A model generated the notes under the pieces. That model did not search any database. It had not been told where the DNA came from and worked only from the letters and a program-made list of their open reading frames with translations. This document shows positions 1 through 7,749 of a DNA stretch of 64,000 nucleotides, piece after piece (within the stretch, counting starts at the first letter, position 1; each line of letters begins with the position of its first letter). The DNA is from Prevotella sp. (GTDB taxonomy: Bacteria; Bacteroidota; Bacteroidia; Bacteroidales; Bacteroidaceae): positions 35,601 to 99,600 of the forward strand of contig JAFUUL010000026.1 of assembly GCA_017483805.1 (NCBI GenBank). Reading direction: 5' to 3'. The position numbers and the translations under genes are program-made.

Positions 1-1320
1 CACAGGCCCTATCTTGGCCTGGATGCCCTCCAGCGGGGTGACGGTGTGAGAGGGCTGGCCGAAATAGATGCCCCACAGCATGGTGGAGTCGGCGGCATTG
101 GGGCCCATCACCATCAGTGATGAGTGATCAGCGATGAGCGATGAGCGGAGCGGCAGCACGCCGTTGTTCTTCAGCAGCACCATCTGCTCGCGGCCCATCT
201 GGCGGGCCAGTTGCTTGTGCTCCTTCGAGGCCACCACGCTCAGGGGAATCTGCGTCCAGCCCACCTGATCGTCGCTGTCGAAGTCGCCCAGTTCGAAGCG
301 GCCTTTCAGCAGGCGGCGCACGCTAACGTCGACCTCGCTCTCTTTGATGTCGCCACGACGAACGGCCTGGGGCAGACTGTGGTAACTGCGTCCGCACTCT
401 ACATCAGTACCGCTGAGCACGGCCTTGGCCGAAGCGGCAGCCGAGTCGGCCGACACCTCATGGCGATTGGGCTTGTAGAAGTCATCGATGGCACCGCAGT
501 CGCTCACCACCAGTCCACGGAAGCCCCACTCCTGGCGCAGGATCTGCTGCAACAGACGGTTGGAGCCACAGCAGGGGTCACCCTCGAAGCGCTGGTAGGC
601 ACACATCACCTGCTCCACCTGTCCCTCCTGCACCAGCGTCTTGAAGGCGGGCAGATAGGTCTCCCACAGGTCACGGGCAGGCAGGTCCTCTATGTTGAAA
701 CTGTGGCGCAGTTTCTCTGGGCCGCTATGCACGGCATAGTGCTTGGCACAGGCGTGCAGTTTCAGATACTTGTCAGACCTGTGCTGGTCGAAGGGCGACT
801 GTCCCTGCAGGCCACGCACCACGCAGAGGCCCATCTGGGCATTCATGAACGGGTCTTCGCCGTAGGTTTCCTGACCGCGCCCCCAACGAGGGTCGCGGAA
901 GATGTTGATGTTGGGCGTCCAGAACGACAGGCAACTGTACTTGCCCACCTTGCCCTGCTGACGGGCCAGCGTGTTCTTGGCACGGGCCTCGTCGCTAACA
1001 GCCACATAGATGCGCTCGATCAGGTCGTTGTCGAACGAGCAGGCCATACCGATGCACGATGGGAACACAGTGGCCACGCCGTTGCGCCCTACGCCGTGCA
1101 GGGCCTCGCTCCACCAGTTCCAGGCGGGGATGCCCAGCCGGGGTATAGCCGGCGAGCCGTTCATCATCAGCCGAGACTTCTCCTCCAGCGTCAAGCGGCC
1201 CAGGAGGTCTTCCACACGCTGGTCCACTGACAGACTGCTGTCCTGATAGGGATACTGTTGGGCACCCACGCTCAGCGCGCCAGTAAGCATCAGACTGAGC
1301 AACAAGAATATCTTCTTCAT
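1..1320 (-). CDS. Glycoside hydrolase family 3 protein (beta-xylosidase/beta-glucosidase type), 3' end missing
   Basis: The reverse strand is open from ATG at 1320 to the window edge (440 codons), so the C-terminal part is cut off. The product starts with a signal peptide (MKKIFLLLSLMLTGALS, then AQQ), so it should be periplasmic or exported. The GH3 N-terminal barrel is clear: a WNWWSEALHGV block near residue 65, DPRWGRGQETYGEDP, KHYAVHSGPE, and the VVSDCGAI segment holding the expected nucleophile Asp, followed by VLLKNNGVLPL of the second domain. GH3 enzymes of this subtype act on beta-xylosides or beta-glucosides; the choice cannot be made here. A tract of 7-nt units (117-144) is inserted in frame between GVLPL and the conserved VMGPNAAD. 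Confidence 0.9.
   Translation of the reverse strand, partial: MKKIFLLLSLMLTGALSVGAQQYPYQDSSLSVDQRVEDLLGRLTLEEKSRLMMNGSPAIPRLGIPAWNWWSEALHGVGRNGVATVFPSCIGMACSFDNDLIERIYVAVSDEARAKNTLARQQGKVGKYSCLSFWTPNINIFRDPRWGRGQETYGEDPFMNAQMGLCVVRGLQGQSPFDQHRSDKYLKLHACAKHYAVHSGPEKLRHSFNIEDLPARDLWETYLPAFKTLVQEGQVEQVMCAYQRFEGDPCCGSNRLLQQILRQEWGFRGLVVSDCGAIDDFYKPNRHEVSADSAAASAKAVLSGTDVECGRSYHSLPQAVRRGDIKESEVDVSVRRLLKGRFELGDFDSDDQVGWTQIPLSVVASKEHKQLARQMGREQMVLLKNNGVLPLRSSLIADHSSLMVMGPNAADSTMLWGIYFGQPSHTVTPLEGIQAKIGPV
117..144. repeat. 7-nt-period tract inside the GH3 gene
   Basis: GTGATGA, GTGATCA, GCGATGA, GCGATGA; read on the reverse strand in frame as SSLIADHSSL. Confidence 0.75.
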
Positions 1321-1345
1321 AGTCGTCAATTAGTTATTTTGCCTG

Positions 1346-1353
1346 CAAAAGTA
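1346..1353 (-). promoter_or_regulatory. Bacteroidetes -7 promoter box for the GH3 gene
   Basis: On the reverse strand the sequence reads TACTTTTG followed by CAGG, matching the TAnnTTTG -7 consensus, about 25 bp upstream of the GH3 start codon. Confidence 0.6.
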
Positions 1354-1396
1354 CAAAATAAATATGAATAAGCATTACGAATTGTGAATTATTTCG

Positions 1397-1404
1397 TACC
1401 TTTG
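1397..1404 (+). promoter_or_regulatory. Bacteroidetes -7 promoter box for the M15 remnant
   Basis: TACCTTTG followed by CAG, 33 bp before the ATG of the decayed M15 peptidase gene. It is divergent from the GH3 promoter about 50 bp away. Confidence 0.6.
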
Positions 1405-1437
1405 CAGACAGATTTTTTCCAGAACCGATATACAACC

Positions 1438-1853
1438 ATGCGACTATGGATGCTTGCCGCCCTCTTTGTTTGCGGCATACAGGCCCTGCAGGCTCGCCCA
1501 GGGAATGACGGCACGACGTCTACGGTGCCGATGACGAGACGCAGATGCGCCACAACAACTCGTCGGCCTTCTGCTACCGCCCCGTCTCCGGCAGTAAGAC
1601 GCTGTCGAAGCATGCCCGCGGACTGGCCGTCGACATCAACCCGTTCTACAATCCCTACTACAAGGACCGCCCTGACGGCACCCGCTACGTGCAGCCCGCC
1701 ACCGCCGTAATATACTGCGACCGCACGAAGACCTTCCCCTACAAGATCACCCGCGGCGACCTCTGCCACCGCCTCTTCACCGAGGCCGGCTTCAGGTGGG
1801 GCGGCGACTGGCGCTCCTGCAAGGACTATCAGCACTTTGAGTTTGTTGAGTAA
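1438..1853 (+). pseudogene. Decayed M15-family D-Ala-D-Ala carboxypeptidase-like gene
   Basis: A promoter and a start codon lead into a good signal peptide (MRLWMLAALFVCGIQALQA). About 25 residues later the frame ends in unrelated sequence. In another frame (open from about 1509 to the stop at 1853) the C-terminal half of an M15 peptidase is read: YGADDETQMRHNNSSAF, then SKHARGLAVDINP with the zinc-binding His and Asp, then DYQHFEF with the last zinc His. Intact family members carry roughly 100 more residues between signal peptide and catalytic half, so both a deletion and a frameshift have occurred. The catalytic half has no start codon of its own in a sensible place. Confidence 0.75.
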
Positions 1854-1926
1854 TAGTAAGCATTCGTAGAAATGAGCCGTTCTGCAAATGCTTATGGTAA
1901 TGACGGAAATTTCTTTCCTTACTTAA

Positions 1927-2027
1927 AAGCCGCCGACCCATCACGGGCCGGCGACTTTCGTTTTCTTTTTGGCCTCGGCCTACTCTCACGAGCGGGGAAG
2001 GCCTGATGTATTATTTTATTAACAATT
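1927..2027 (-). repeat. ~100-bp repeat element, copy A (5S-rRNA-3'-end-like)
   Basis: Direct repeat of 3293-3392 and a diverged repeat of 30688-30780. It holds a hairpin (GCCGACCC - ATCAC - GGGCCGGC) that has an A.C mismatch on the forward strand but a G.U pair on the reverse strand, so a reverse-strand RNA is favoured. The reverse strand also reads GAGAGTAGGCC, like the conserved GRGAGAGTAGGTCG near the 3' end of Bacteroidetes 5S rRNA. Copies A and B enclose the DUF1016 gene. The rest of the stretch from 1854 to 2092 shows no gene. Confidence 0.7.
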
Positions 2028-2092
2028 GGAAACCTTACTTTAAATAATGTGTAAAAACGCTATTCAAACGCGTCTTTCTCACAAAAAAACTA

Positions 2093-2100
2093 TACCTTTG
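2093..2100 (+). promoter_or_regulatory. Bacteroidetes -7 promoter box for the DUF1016 gene
   Basis: TACCTTTG, 21 bp before ATG 2122. It lies downstream of the more upstream ATG at 2047, and this decides the start at 2122. Confidence 0.6.
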
Positions 2101-2121
2101 TACCACATAACAAAAAAATAC

Positions 2122-3279
2122 ATGATAGAGAATCCTAATGAGTTAACTCAAGAACTGCGCAGTGCAGTTAAAATCATCAAGACAGCAATTCTTCAAAGTC
2201 AGGCTCGTGCCGCAAGAATGATAAGCGGCTCCCAGTTGTCTTTATATTTTGGCGTGGGGCTCTATGTATCGGCCAATTCACGCGAAGGAACTTGGGGCAC
2301 AGGAGCCATCAAATCCATCAGTGAACAGTTACAAAGAGAGTTGCCTGGTTTACGTGGATTCTCTGAGGAGAGTATCAAGAAGATGCGCACGTTTGCAGAA
2401 TTTTGGGCTCAATACATAAATCGGTCGCCGGCGGCGACCGATTTGGCAGGGGCAAATGCTCAGAGCATAATAGCATATGATTGCTTTTCGTTAGCAAAAT
2501 GGTCGCCGTTGGCGACCGAAATTAATCGGGACGAATTTCTGGGTATCAGTTTCTCGCACCACATGGAGATTCTACACAAGACGAGGAACATACAGGAGGT
2601 CTTGTACTGCATTCATGAAGCCGTTATACACCAATGGGATAAATATACATTACGTGATGTGCTCAAAGCCGGCATACCTCAGCCAAATCACACTGCCCCC
2701 AACAACTTTATGCAGACCATGCCTACGCCCAGAACTGCAATAAAAGCCATCCGTATGTTTAAGGACGAGTACCTGCTGGACTACATCAACGTGGAAGATA
2801 TCGATGCTGAGGAAGAAGGCGATGTGGACGAGTCGGTTGTTGAGCAACGCATTGTTCAGAACATAAAGCGTTTCATTATGACACTCGGGCGCGACTTCGC
2901 TTTTGTCGGCAATCAGTACCACTTGGAAATCTTTGGCGAGGAGATGAAGAGCGACCTTCTGTTTTTCAATCGTGAGTTGAATGCTCTGGTGGCTATCGAA
3001 CTGAAGAAAGGGAAGTTCAAACCAGCCTATTTGGGGCAACTATACGCCTATATGCAAGTGCTCGACGATAAGGTGCGTAAGCCCCACGAAAACCCCTGTA
3101 TCGGTATCGTGCTGTGCAGAAGTGCCAATCAGGCTTATGCAGAATATGCTGTTCGCGACTACAACAAGCCAATGGGAGTATCGACCTACAAGACACTTGC
3201 CGATATGCCCACACCGATGCAGCAAATCCTGCCTGATATAGAAGAGTTGAAGAAACTTATGGATGATGAACGAGAATAA
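2122..3279 (+). CDS. DUF1016 (YhcG-type) PDDEXK nuclease-domain protein
   Basis: 385 aa. I start at MIENPNELTQE because the -7 box lies just upstream; an earlier ATG at 2047 would precede the promoter. The N-terminal half (about 15-170) matches the DUF1016 N-terminal domain: a LYFGVGLYVS segment and an LPGLRGFSEESIKKMRTFAEFW block. The C-terminal half carries the PD-(D/E)xK fold: F-H-LEIFG, then DLLFFNRELNALVAIELKKGKF, with the Asp and the E-L-K triad visible. Family members are often linked to mobile DNA or restriction loci; the substrate is unknown. The gene stands alone between two ~100-bp direct repeats, which suggests that gene and repeat arrived or duplicated together. Confidence 0.85.
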   Translation: MIENPNELTQELRSAVKIIKTAILQSQARAARMISGSQLSLYFGVGLYVSANSREGTWGTGAIKSISEQLQRELPGLRGFSEESIKKMRTFAEFWAQYINRSPAATDLAGANAQSIIAYDCFSLAKWSPLATEINRDEFLGISFSHHMEILHKTRNIQEVLYCIHEAVIHQWDKYTLRDVLKAGIPQPNHTAPNNFMQTMPTPRTAIKAIRMFKDEYLLDYINVEDIDAEEEGDVDESVVEQRIVQNIKRFIMTLGRDFAFVGNQYHLEIFGEEMKSDLLFFNRELNALVAIELKKGKFKPAYLGQLYAYMQVLDDKVRKPHENPCIGIVLCRSANQAYAEYAVRDYNKPMGVSTYKTLADMPTPMQQILPDIEELKKLMDDERE

Positions 3280-3292
3280 CCTACCAACAAAT

Positions 3293-3392
3293 AAGCCGCC
3301 GACCCATCACGGGCCGGCGACTTTCGTTTTCTTTTTGGCCTCGGCCTACTCTCACGAGCGGGGAAGGCCTAATGTGTCTTAAATTAACAATT
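3293..3392 (-). repeat. ~100-bp repeat element, copy B
   Basis: Nearly identical to 1927-2027, in the same orientation, starting 13 bp after the DUF1016 stop codon. On the reverse strand it lies directly downstream of the tRNA-like element at 3425-3477 and the GNAT gene. It has the same hairpin with G.U on the reverse strand and the same GAGAGTAGGCC segment. Confidence 0.7.
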
Positions 3393-3396
3393 AAAA

Positions 3397-3422
3397 AGCG
3401 AACTTCCTTTTACAGAAGTCGT
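3397..3422 (-). terminator. Possible terminator after the GNAT gene and tRNA-like element
   Basis: On the reverse strand a short ACTTC/GAAGT stem is followed by CGCTTTTTAATTG. The stem is weak, so confidence is low. Confidence 0.3.
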
Positions 3423-3424
3423 CG

Positions 3425-3477
3425 TCAAAGCGAGGACTCGAACCTCTTCATGTTGCCCACCGACTGGGCTGCTTTGC
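3425..3477 (-). ncRNA. tRNA-like element lacking an anticodon arm (copy B)
   Basis: Reverse strand, three nucleotides after the GNAT stop codon. An acceptor-like stem (CAAAGC/GCTTTG, all Watson-Crick), a D-arm (GCCCAGTCGGTGGGC, with the GG of a D-loop) and a T-arm (GAGG-TTCGAGT-CCTC with canonical T-loop TTCGA) are present in tRNA order. Only 8 nt lie between D-arm and T-arm, so the anticodon arm and variable loop are missing. It may be a decayed tRNA, an integration scar or a structured RNA; a second, more diverged copy sits at 30820-30866. Confidence 0.5.
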
Positions 3478-3479
3478 GT

Positions 3480-4133
3480 TTATTTCTTCAGCATCTTCTT
3501 CGCCAATCTTCCTACCCTGTTCAGCCGCCCCTCGCGGGTCTTACAGAGGCTGGTGGCGATGTACGACACTGCGTACCTTATCTTTGCCGTCACTGGTGCT
3601 ACGGGGCGTATCCACAACAGGTCTGCAGGATGATGCCATACGTCGGTGGCTATCTGCTTGCGGAAGACATAAGAGGCGTAGTTGTTCCGCTCACTCCTAC
3701 TGTACCCCACAATATGGTATCCGTTCTTCAGGTGCCACCGCACCGACCATGTGGCAGGGATGCCTGTTGATTCCATCATATAGCGATATCCTGCCTTGCG
3801 CAGTCTCTGTACTTCCTCTTCCAGCATTCTTGAGGCTATTCCCTCACGCTTGGCCTTGGGGCTTACTGCCAGGTTGGCACCATCTGCCCTGCCCTTCCGC
3901 TTATTCAACCTCAGCGTGTGCATGGCCAACAATTCGCCTGTTGCCTCGTCCTGTGCCATGAATACAAGCCTTATTGTCAGGTATTGCCTGAACTGTTCTA
4001 ACGTGGCATATGCTACTGGTGTATATAGCCCGGCTTCTGTCCATTGCTGATAGGCAGACCTTAACAATATGTACAACTCCTCGGCAGACGCTTCTGCCTC
4101 ATTATTTGTCAGTATGACAATATCCCTTTTCAT
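3480..4133 (-). CDS. GNAT-family N-acetyltransferase
   Basis: 217 aa, cytoplasmic, no signal peptide. The central part has the acetyl-CoA-binding features of the GNAT fold: NLAVSPKAKREGIASRMLEEEVQRLRKAGY (R/Q-x-x-G-x-A-like loop followed by the long helix), then a WHLKNGYHIVGYSRSERNNY strand region near residues 130-150. The C-terminal 60 residues are basic and Arg/Lys-rich. The acceptor molecule cannot be told from sequence. The gene is monocistronic; upstream on the same strand is the terminator of the MBG-1 module. Confidence 0.85.
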   Translation of the reverse strand: MKRDIVILTNNEAEASAEELYILLRSAYQQWTEAGLYTPVAYATLEQFRQYLTIRLVFMAQDEATGELLAMHTLRLNKRKGRADGANLAVSPKAKREGIASRMLEEEVQRLRKAGYRYMMESTGIPATWSVRWHLKNGYHIVGYSRSERNNYASYVFRKQIATDVWHHPADLLWIRPVAPVTAKIRYAVSYIATSLCKTREGRLNRVGRLAKKMLKK

Positions 4134-4202
4134 AACATTTGTCGCAAAGCGATGTTTCGCTCATCCGTGTACCATCTTATGGTAACTTTGCGCTTTTTAT
4201 AA

Positions 4203-4240
4203 ATCTAGGGTGCAAGATGCTTTGCCTGCACCCTAGATAG
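4203..4240 (-). terminator. Terminator of the MBG-1 module
   Basis: Inverted repeat ATCTAGGGTGCA ... TGCACCCTAGAT (12-bp stem, 12-nt loop) with T/A-rich sequence on both sides. It lies 50 bp after the stop codon of the 48-aa microprotein gene. Confidence 0.7.
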
Positions 4241-4289
4241 ATTTGTTTTTCTCGTCTCCTTGAAAGTAAACTATCAAGTGAGAGTAAAC

Positions 4290-4436
4290 TTATATGTTGG
4301 GGTCGTCTGTTTCAGGATCAAAATCACCGCTACCACCAGCATTATTGCCGCCATTGATACTTCCTTCGAGCAACGGAGTCTGATGGACCATCTTGACAAC
4401 CTCCACTTCTGGAGCCTGATATGCAATCTTTTTCAT
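4290..4436 (-). CDS. 48-aa 'APEVEV' microprotein, MBG-1 module
   Basis: Small gene (49 codons) starting MKKIAYQAPEVEVVKM and ending in a Gly/Asn/Asp-rich acidic tail (GGSGDFDPE, then TDDPNI). There is no signal peptide or membrane segment. It begins 91 nt after the stop codon of the MBG surface gene, across a strong hairpin. The same arrangement, with a 51-aa homologue, is repeated at 31020-31175, which is the main evidence that it is real. Short Bacteroidetes proteins with an N-terminal K-x-Y-x-x-P-x-[VI]-E-V pattern are frequent; their role is not known to me. Confidence 0.7.
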   Translation of the reverse strand: MKKIAYQAPEVEVVKMVHQTPLLEGSINGGNNAGGSGDFDPETDDPNI

Positions 4437-4466
4437 TTCTTTCTTAAGTTGTATTCTTGAATTGTA

Positions 4467-4511
4467 AAAATGAGTCCGCCCAACTGGGGAGAGTTGCGGC
4501 GGACTCTCATT
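4467..4511 (-). terminator. Hairpin between MBG-1 gene and microprotein gene
   Basis: Near-perfect inverted repeat AAAATGAGTCCGCC / GGCGGACTCTCATTTT. It could end most MBG transcripts and let a fraction read into the microprotein, or be an RNA-processing site. A hairpin of different sequence holds the same place in module 2 (31204-31239). Confidence 0.6.
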
Positions 4512-4527
4512 TTGATCTATTCAGTCA

Positions 4528-7500
4528 TTATTTGATAATGACCTTCTTACCATTCTGGATGTAGACACCCTTCTCGGTGGGAACACCCTGCATCTTGACA
4601 CCATTCAGGTTGTACCAGCCCTCGGCGCTTACAGCAGGAGCATCGGTAGCGACAGCATTGATAGCAGTTACGGTGCCATCAATATCCTGAACGAAGATTG
4701 CAGGAGCAAAAGCATCAAGTGCAGTAGCAGTCTCCAACCAACCGATCAGAGGATTCACAGGGGTCTTATTAGCACCCAGTCTGACAAACTTGTCCTTAGC
4801 AGGACTTACAGTCCAAATCTTGCTGCCAACTTCTACGTCCTCTTCTTCATTCAAGGTCTTCTGCTTGAAGGTGCCATAGAAGTAGTTGCCTGCATTGTCG
4901 TGAGCCTCAGGTGTTGCCTTATAAGATATTGTTCTGTTAGCAAACTGCTTGGGAGTCTGAGCAGTACCTGTAACAGCCGAGTTGAACTTAATCAGGAACG
5001 GCTCGTTGGCAGTGATACCCTGCATCTGAAGGGCAAACTTCACCTTAGATGCATCCGCATTTGCCTTGTCAAGCGTGTTAACCACAACATAGCATCCAAA
5101 TGCAGTGCAAAGTTCAGTTAGTGTAGCGTTGAACGGCAGAACCATTGCAAACCACTTCTCAGCGTAACCTGTACGAATATCGCGAGTCAGGTTGACTGTC
5201 ACCCCAGTTGCACCGTCATAGTTCTTAATCTTAGCGTCATTGTCCTCATTGGCAGCATAGATAAGATCAAGAGAAGGACCAGTGATGGTCAAAGTACCAC
5301 CAGCGTTAGTATAGTCATAGTTACCATTTTCACTGCTAACGACTAATGTGATGGCACCTGTATGAACACCAACAGTCTCAACTGAACTAGTAAGACCTGT
5401 AATGTTCAGATCACCAATTTGGTCATTTCCCTGCAGGCCCTCAACCTTAACAGTATAGCCATTTTGTGCATTCGTGGGATTATATTCAGTCGTGTTAGTT
5501 TGGGAATCATAGAACACTGCATCCAGTTTGACACTACCGTCAGTATAGATGGACTTCTTATTACCCTCATTGTCGAACAGAGCAGCGGTCTGGGGAACAA
5601 TCGTGATAGTCAGAGCCTTCTTGTTGACAGTCAGCGAAGCAGGATCGAAGGTAATGGTATAGTTCGGGTCGGTTGCAGAAGCCTCTACGGTGTAGTCAGT
5701 ACCTACTGCAAGTTTCCATTCATTATTCACAGGATTGACAACCTCACCATTCTTCTTGACAGTCCACGTAACATTTGCAGGTTCAACCAGCGTCTTCAGA
5801 CCATTCTTCACATCATCACCAAGAGAAGCGTAAGCCTCGTCATCCGTGTCGAACTCATAGTCGAAGTTGAGGGCTGCAGTTACAGCAGTTCCATAGGTGC
5901 CGGCTGTGGTCTTTACCTTCAGAGGCAGCGTGCCAGGATTGACCGTCAGCGTACCATTCTGCCAATCGATATTATAGTTGGTAGCCGTAAGTCCCGAAGG
6001 AGTGATCGTGAAGGAACCTGCGTCGTTACCACCCAGGCAGGCGTAAGTCAGAGTACCCTCGAAGTCTGTAACAGCCTGCTTAGCCAGAAGTTTGGTCTTG
6101 ATTTCCTCTGCATTATTCTCAAGCAGACCTTCGATAGTAGCAGAATAAACAGGAGTCTCGCCAACCTTGATAGGATCGGCTTTAGCAGTGATAGTCAGAT
6201 TAGCCTTCTTGATGCCGAAGGCAATCTTCTTGGTGCCAGTATAGTTTTTCTTACCAGTGATGACCACATAGGGGAAGCCCAATTCAGCGAGTTCATCTTC
6301 AGTATAAGCCACGGTTTCATTGTTAACCTGGTGCGTGAAAGCCTCCTGGCCAGTAAGCGTGTATGCCTTTGTGTTGTTTTTGTAAACAACTTCATAGTTA
6401 GCAGCATCCACATTCGTTGTTAAATCTGGCTTAATGGCGTCGCCACCAAGATACGTATAGTAAACCTGCTGATTATTCTGTGTATACTGCTCATTAACCG
6501 TGATGTTGGCATCTGCGATATTAGCCTGATTGATTTTCAGGGTACCAGTGGTGTACAGAATCTTGTAGTTGTCCGATGCCAGGCCAGAACCTGTTACGGT
6601 GTAAGTGCCCTGGTTTACAGGATTTTCAGGATTGTATGCGAATTGTGGATTCGAATTATTATTGAAGATACTATTCTGCTGACTATTGGCAATCACTCCA
6701 TTTGCCACATACTCATTAATCTCTGCGGCTGTTGTCAGACCACTCACATACTCAAAGTCATACGTAGTAGGAAGATTATCGCCAAAGGTTACTTCCTCGT
6801 TCTTTACCTTCACTTTAAGAGTAGCCTTATTAACGGTCAATGTGCTATTCACAACAGCGAAAGTATAGTTACAATTATTCGCAGTAGTAGGCCCAGTGAC
6901 CGCAATTGTATAACCACCTTCCTTCACCTTCAGTTTTTGGCTTACAGCGTCGGTCTGCTGGTCCGATACAGCGATTTGCAATCCTGCAGTCATACCTGTG
7001 ATGGAGTTAGCAACTGTCAGATCAGCATTGGCATCGTTACCTACAAGACCCGGTGCAGTGTAAGTCAAAGCAGGGATTTCCTGACCATAAATCATGGTCT
7101 GAGGATTTGCAGTAATCGTGATAGCCTTCTTGTTAATCGTGAATTTACCTGCAACCGGATTGATGGTTTAGTTGGCATTCACAGTGGAATTTGCAGTCGG
7201 TGTTACAACAAGAGCACCTGCATATTCTCCTGCATCATTCACAGTTGCATTGTTTCTCGTAACTGTGTACTCCAGAGTCTCACCTACGTTTTCACCCGCT
7301 GTGTACTCAACAGTAGCGTCAAACGAACCAGGATCACTTTCACCATAAGTCTTCGATGCATCATCTGCCGTGATGGATACAACAATCTTGTTAATTGTCA
7401 GAACCTTAGAAGCAGTCTGCTCATCAAAGCCAGATGGTGTGTACGTCACCGTTACCTTGTACACGCCAGCATTTTTCACTTCAGAGGCTTCTACATTTAC

Positions 7501-7749
7501 ATACTCGTCGTTGTCGTTCTTTTTCTGCCACTGAGTAGAGTAACCTGTCACATTTTCAGGAGCATTAGTGCCGTCATTCCACGTCACAGTGAGCGCTGGA
7601 GCATAGACAGCAGCCTTATAATAGGCCTTATAGTCTGTTCCATCTGCTTCGATGCCCGTACCTGTCAATGTCAAGGACAGTTCCGCAGCCGCCTGACCTG
7701 CCAACGGCAAGAGAGACAGCAACATCAAAATAAGAAAATTTTTTCTCAT
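4528..7749 (-). pseudogene. MBG-repeat surface protein 1, interrupted by one in-frame ochre codon
   Basis: A single 1074-codon frame starts with signal peptide MRKNFLILMLLSLLPLAG. It is broken once, by TAA at 7168-7170 (codon 194), where repeat logic predicts Tyr (N-Y-T). Reading continues in the same frame for another 880 codons. The body is a string of MBG-like Ig-type repeats (ITxxxxSKTYG, ITANPQTMIYGQ and similar), ending in a separate C-terminal part with YNLNGVKMQGVP, then GVYIQNGKKVIIK, a tail shared with the MBG-2 protein and the GH106. The product should be exported and surface-displayed. A TAC-to-TAA change explains the stop; a sequencing error, a true null allele or read-through are all possible. 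Upstream lies the ~600-nt structured leader. Confidence 0.8.

Noticed and set aside
211-1230. 339-aa forward ORF opposite the GH3 gene
   Set aside because: Antisense shadow in GC-rich coding DNA; the reverse strand encodes an unmistakable GH3 protein.
1927-2027. A 5S rRNA gene
   Set aside because: Only a ~15-nt segment resembles the 3' end of 5S rRNA; the rest of the molecule is missing.
3425-3477. Functional tRNA gene
   Set aside because: No anticodon arm and no CCA; recorded only as tRNA-like.
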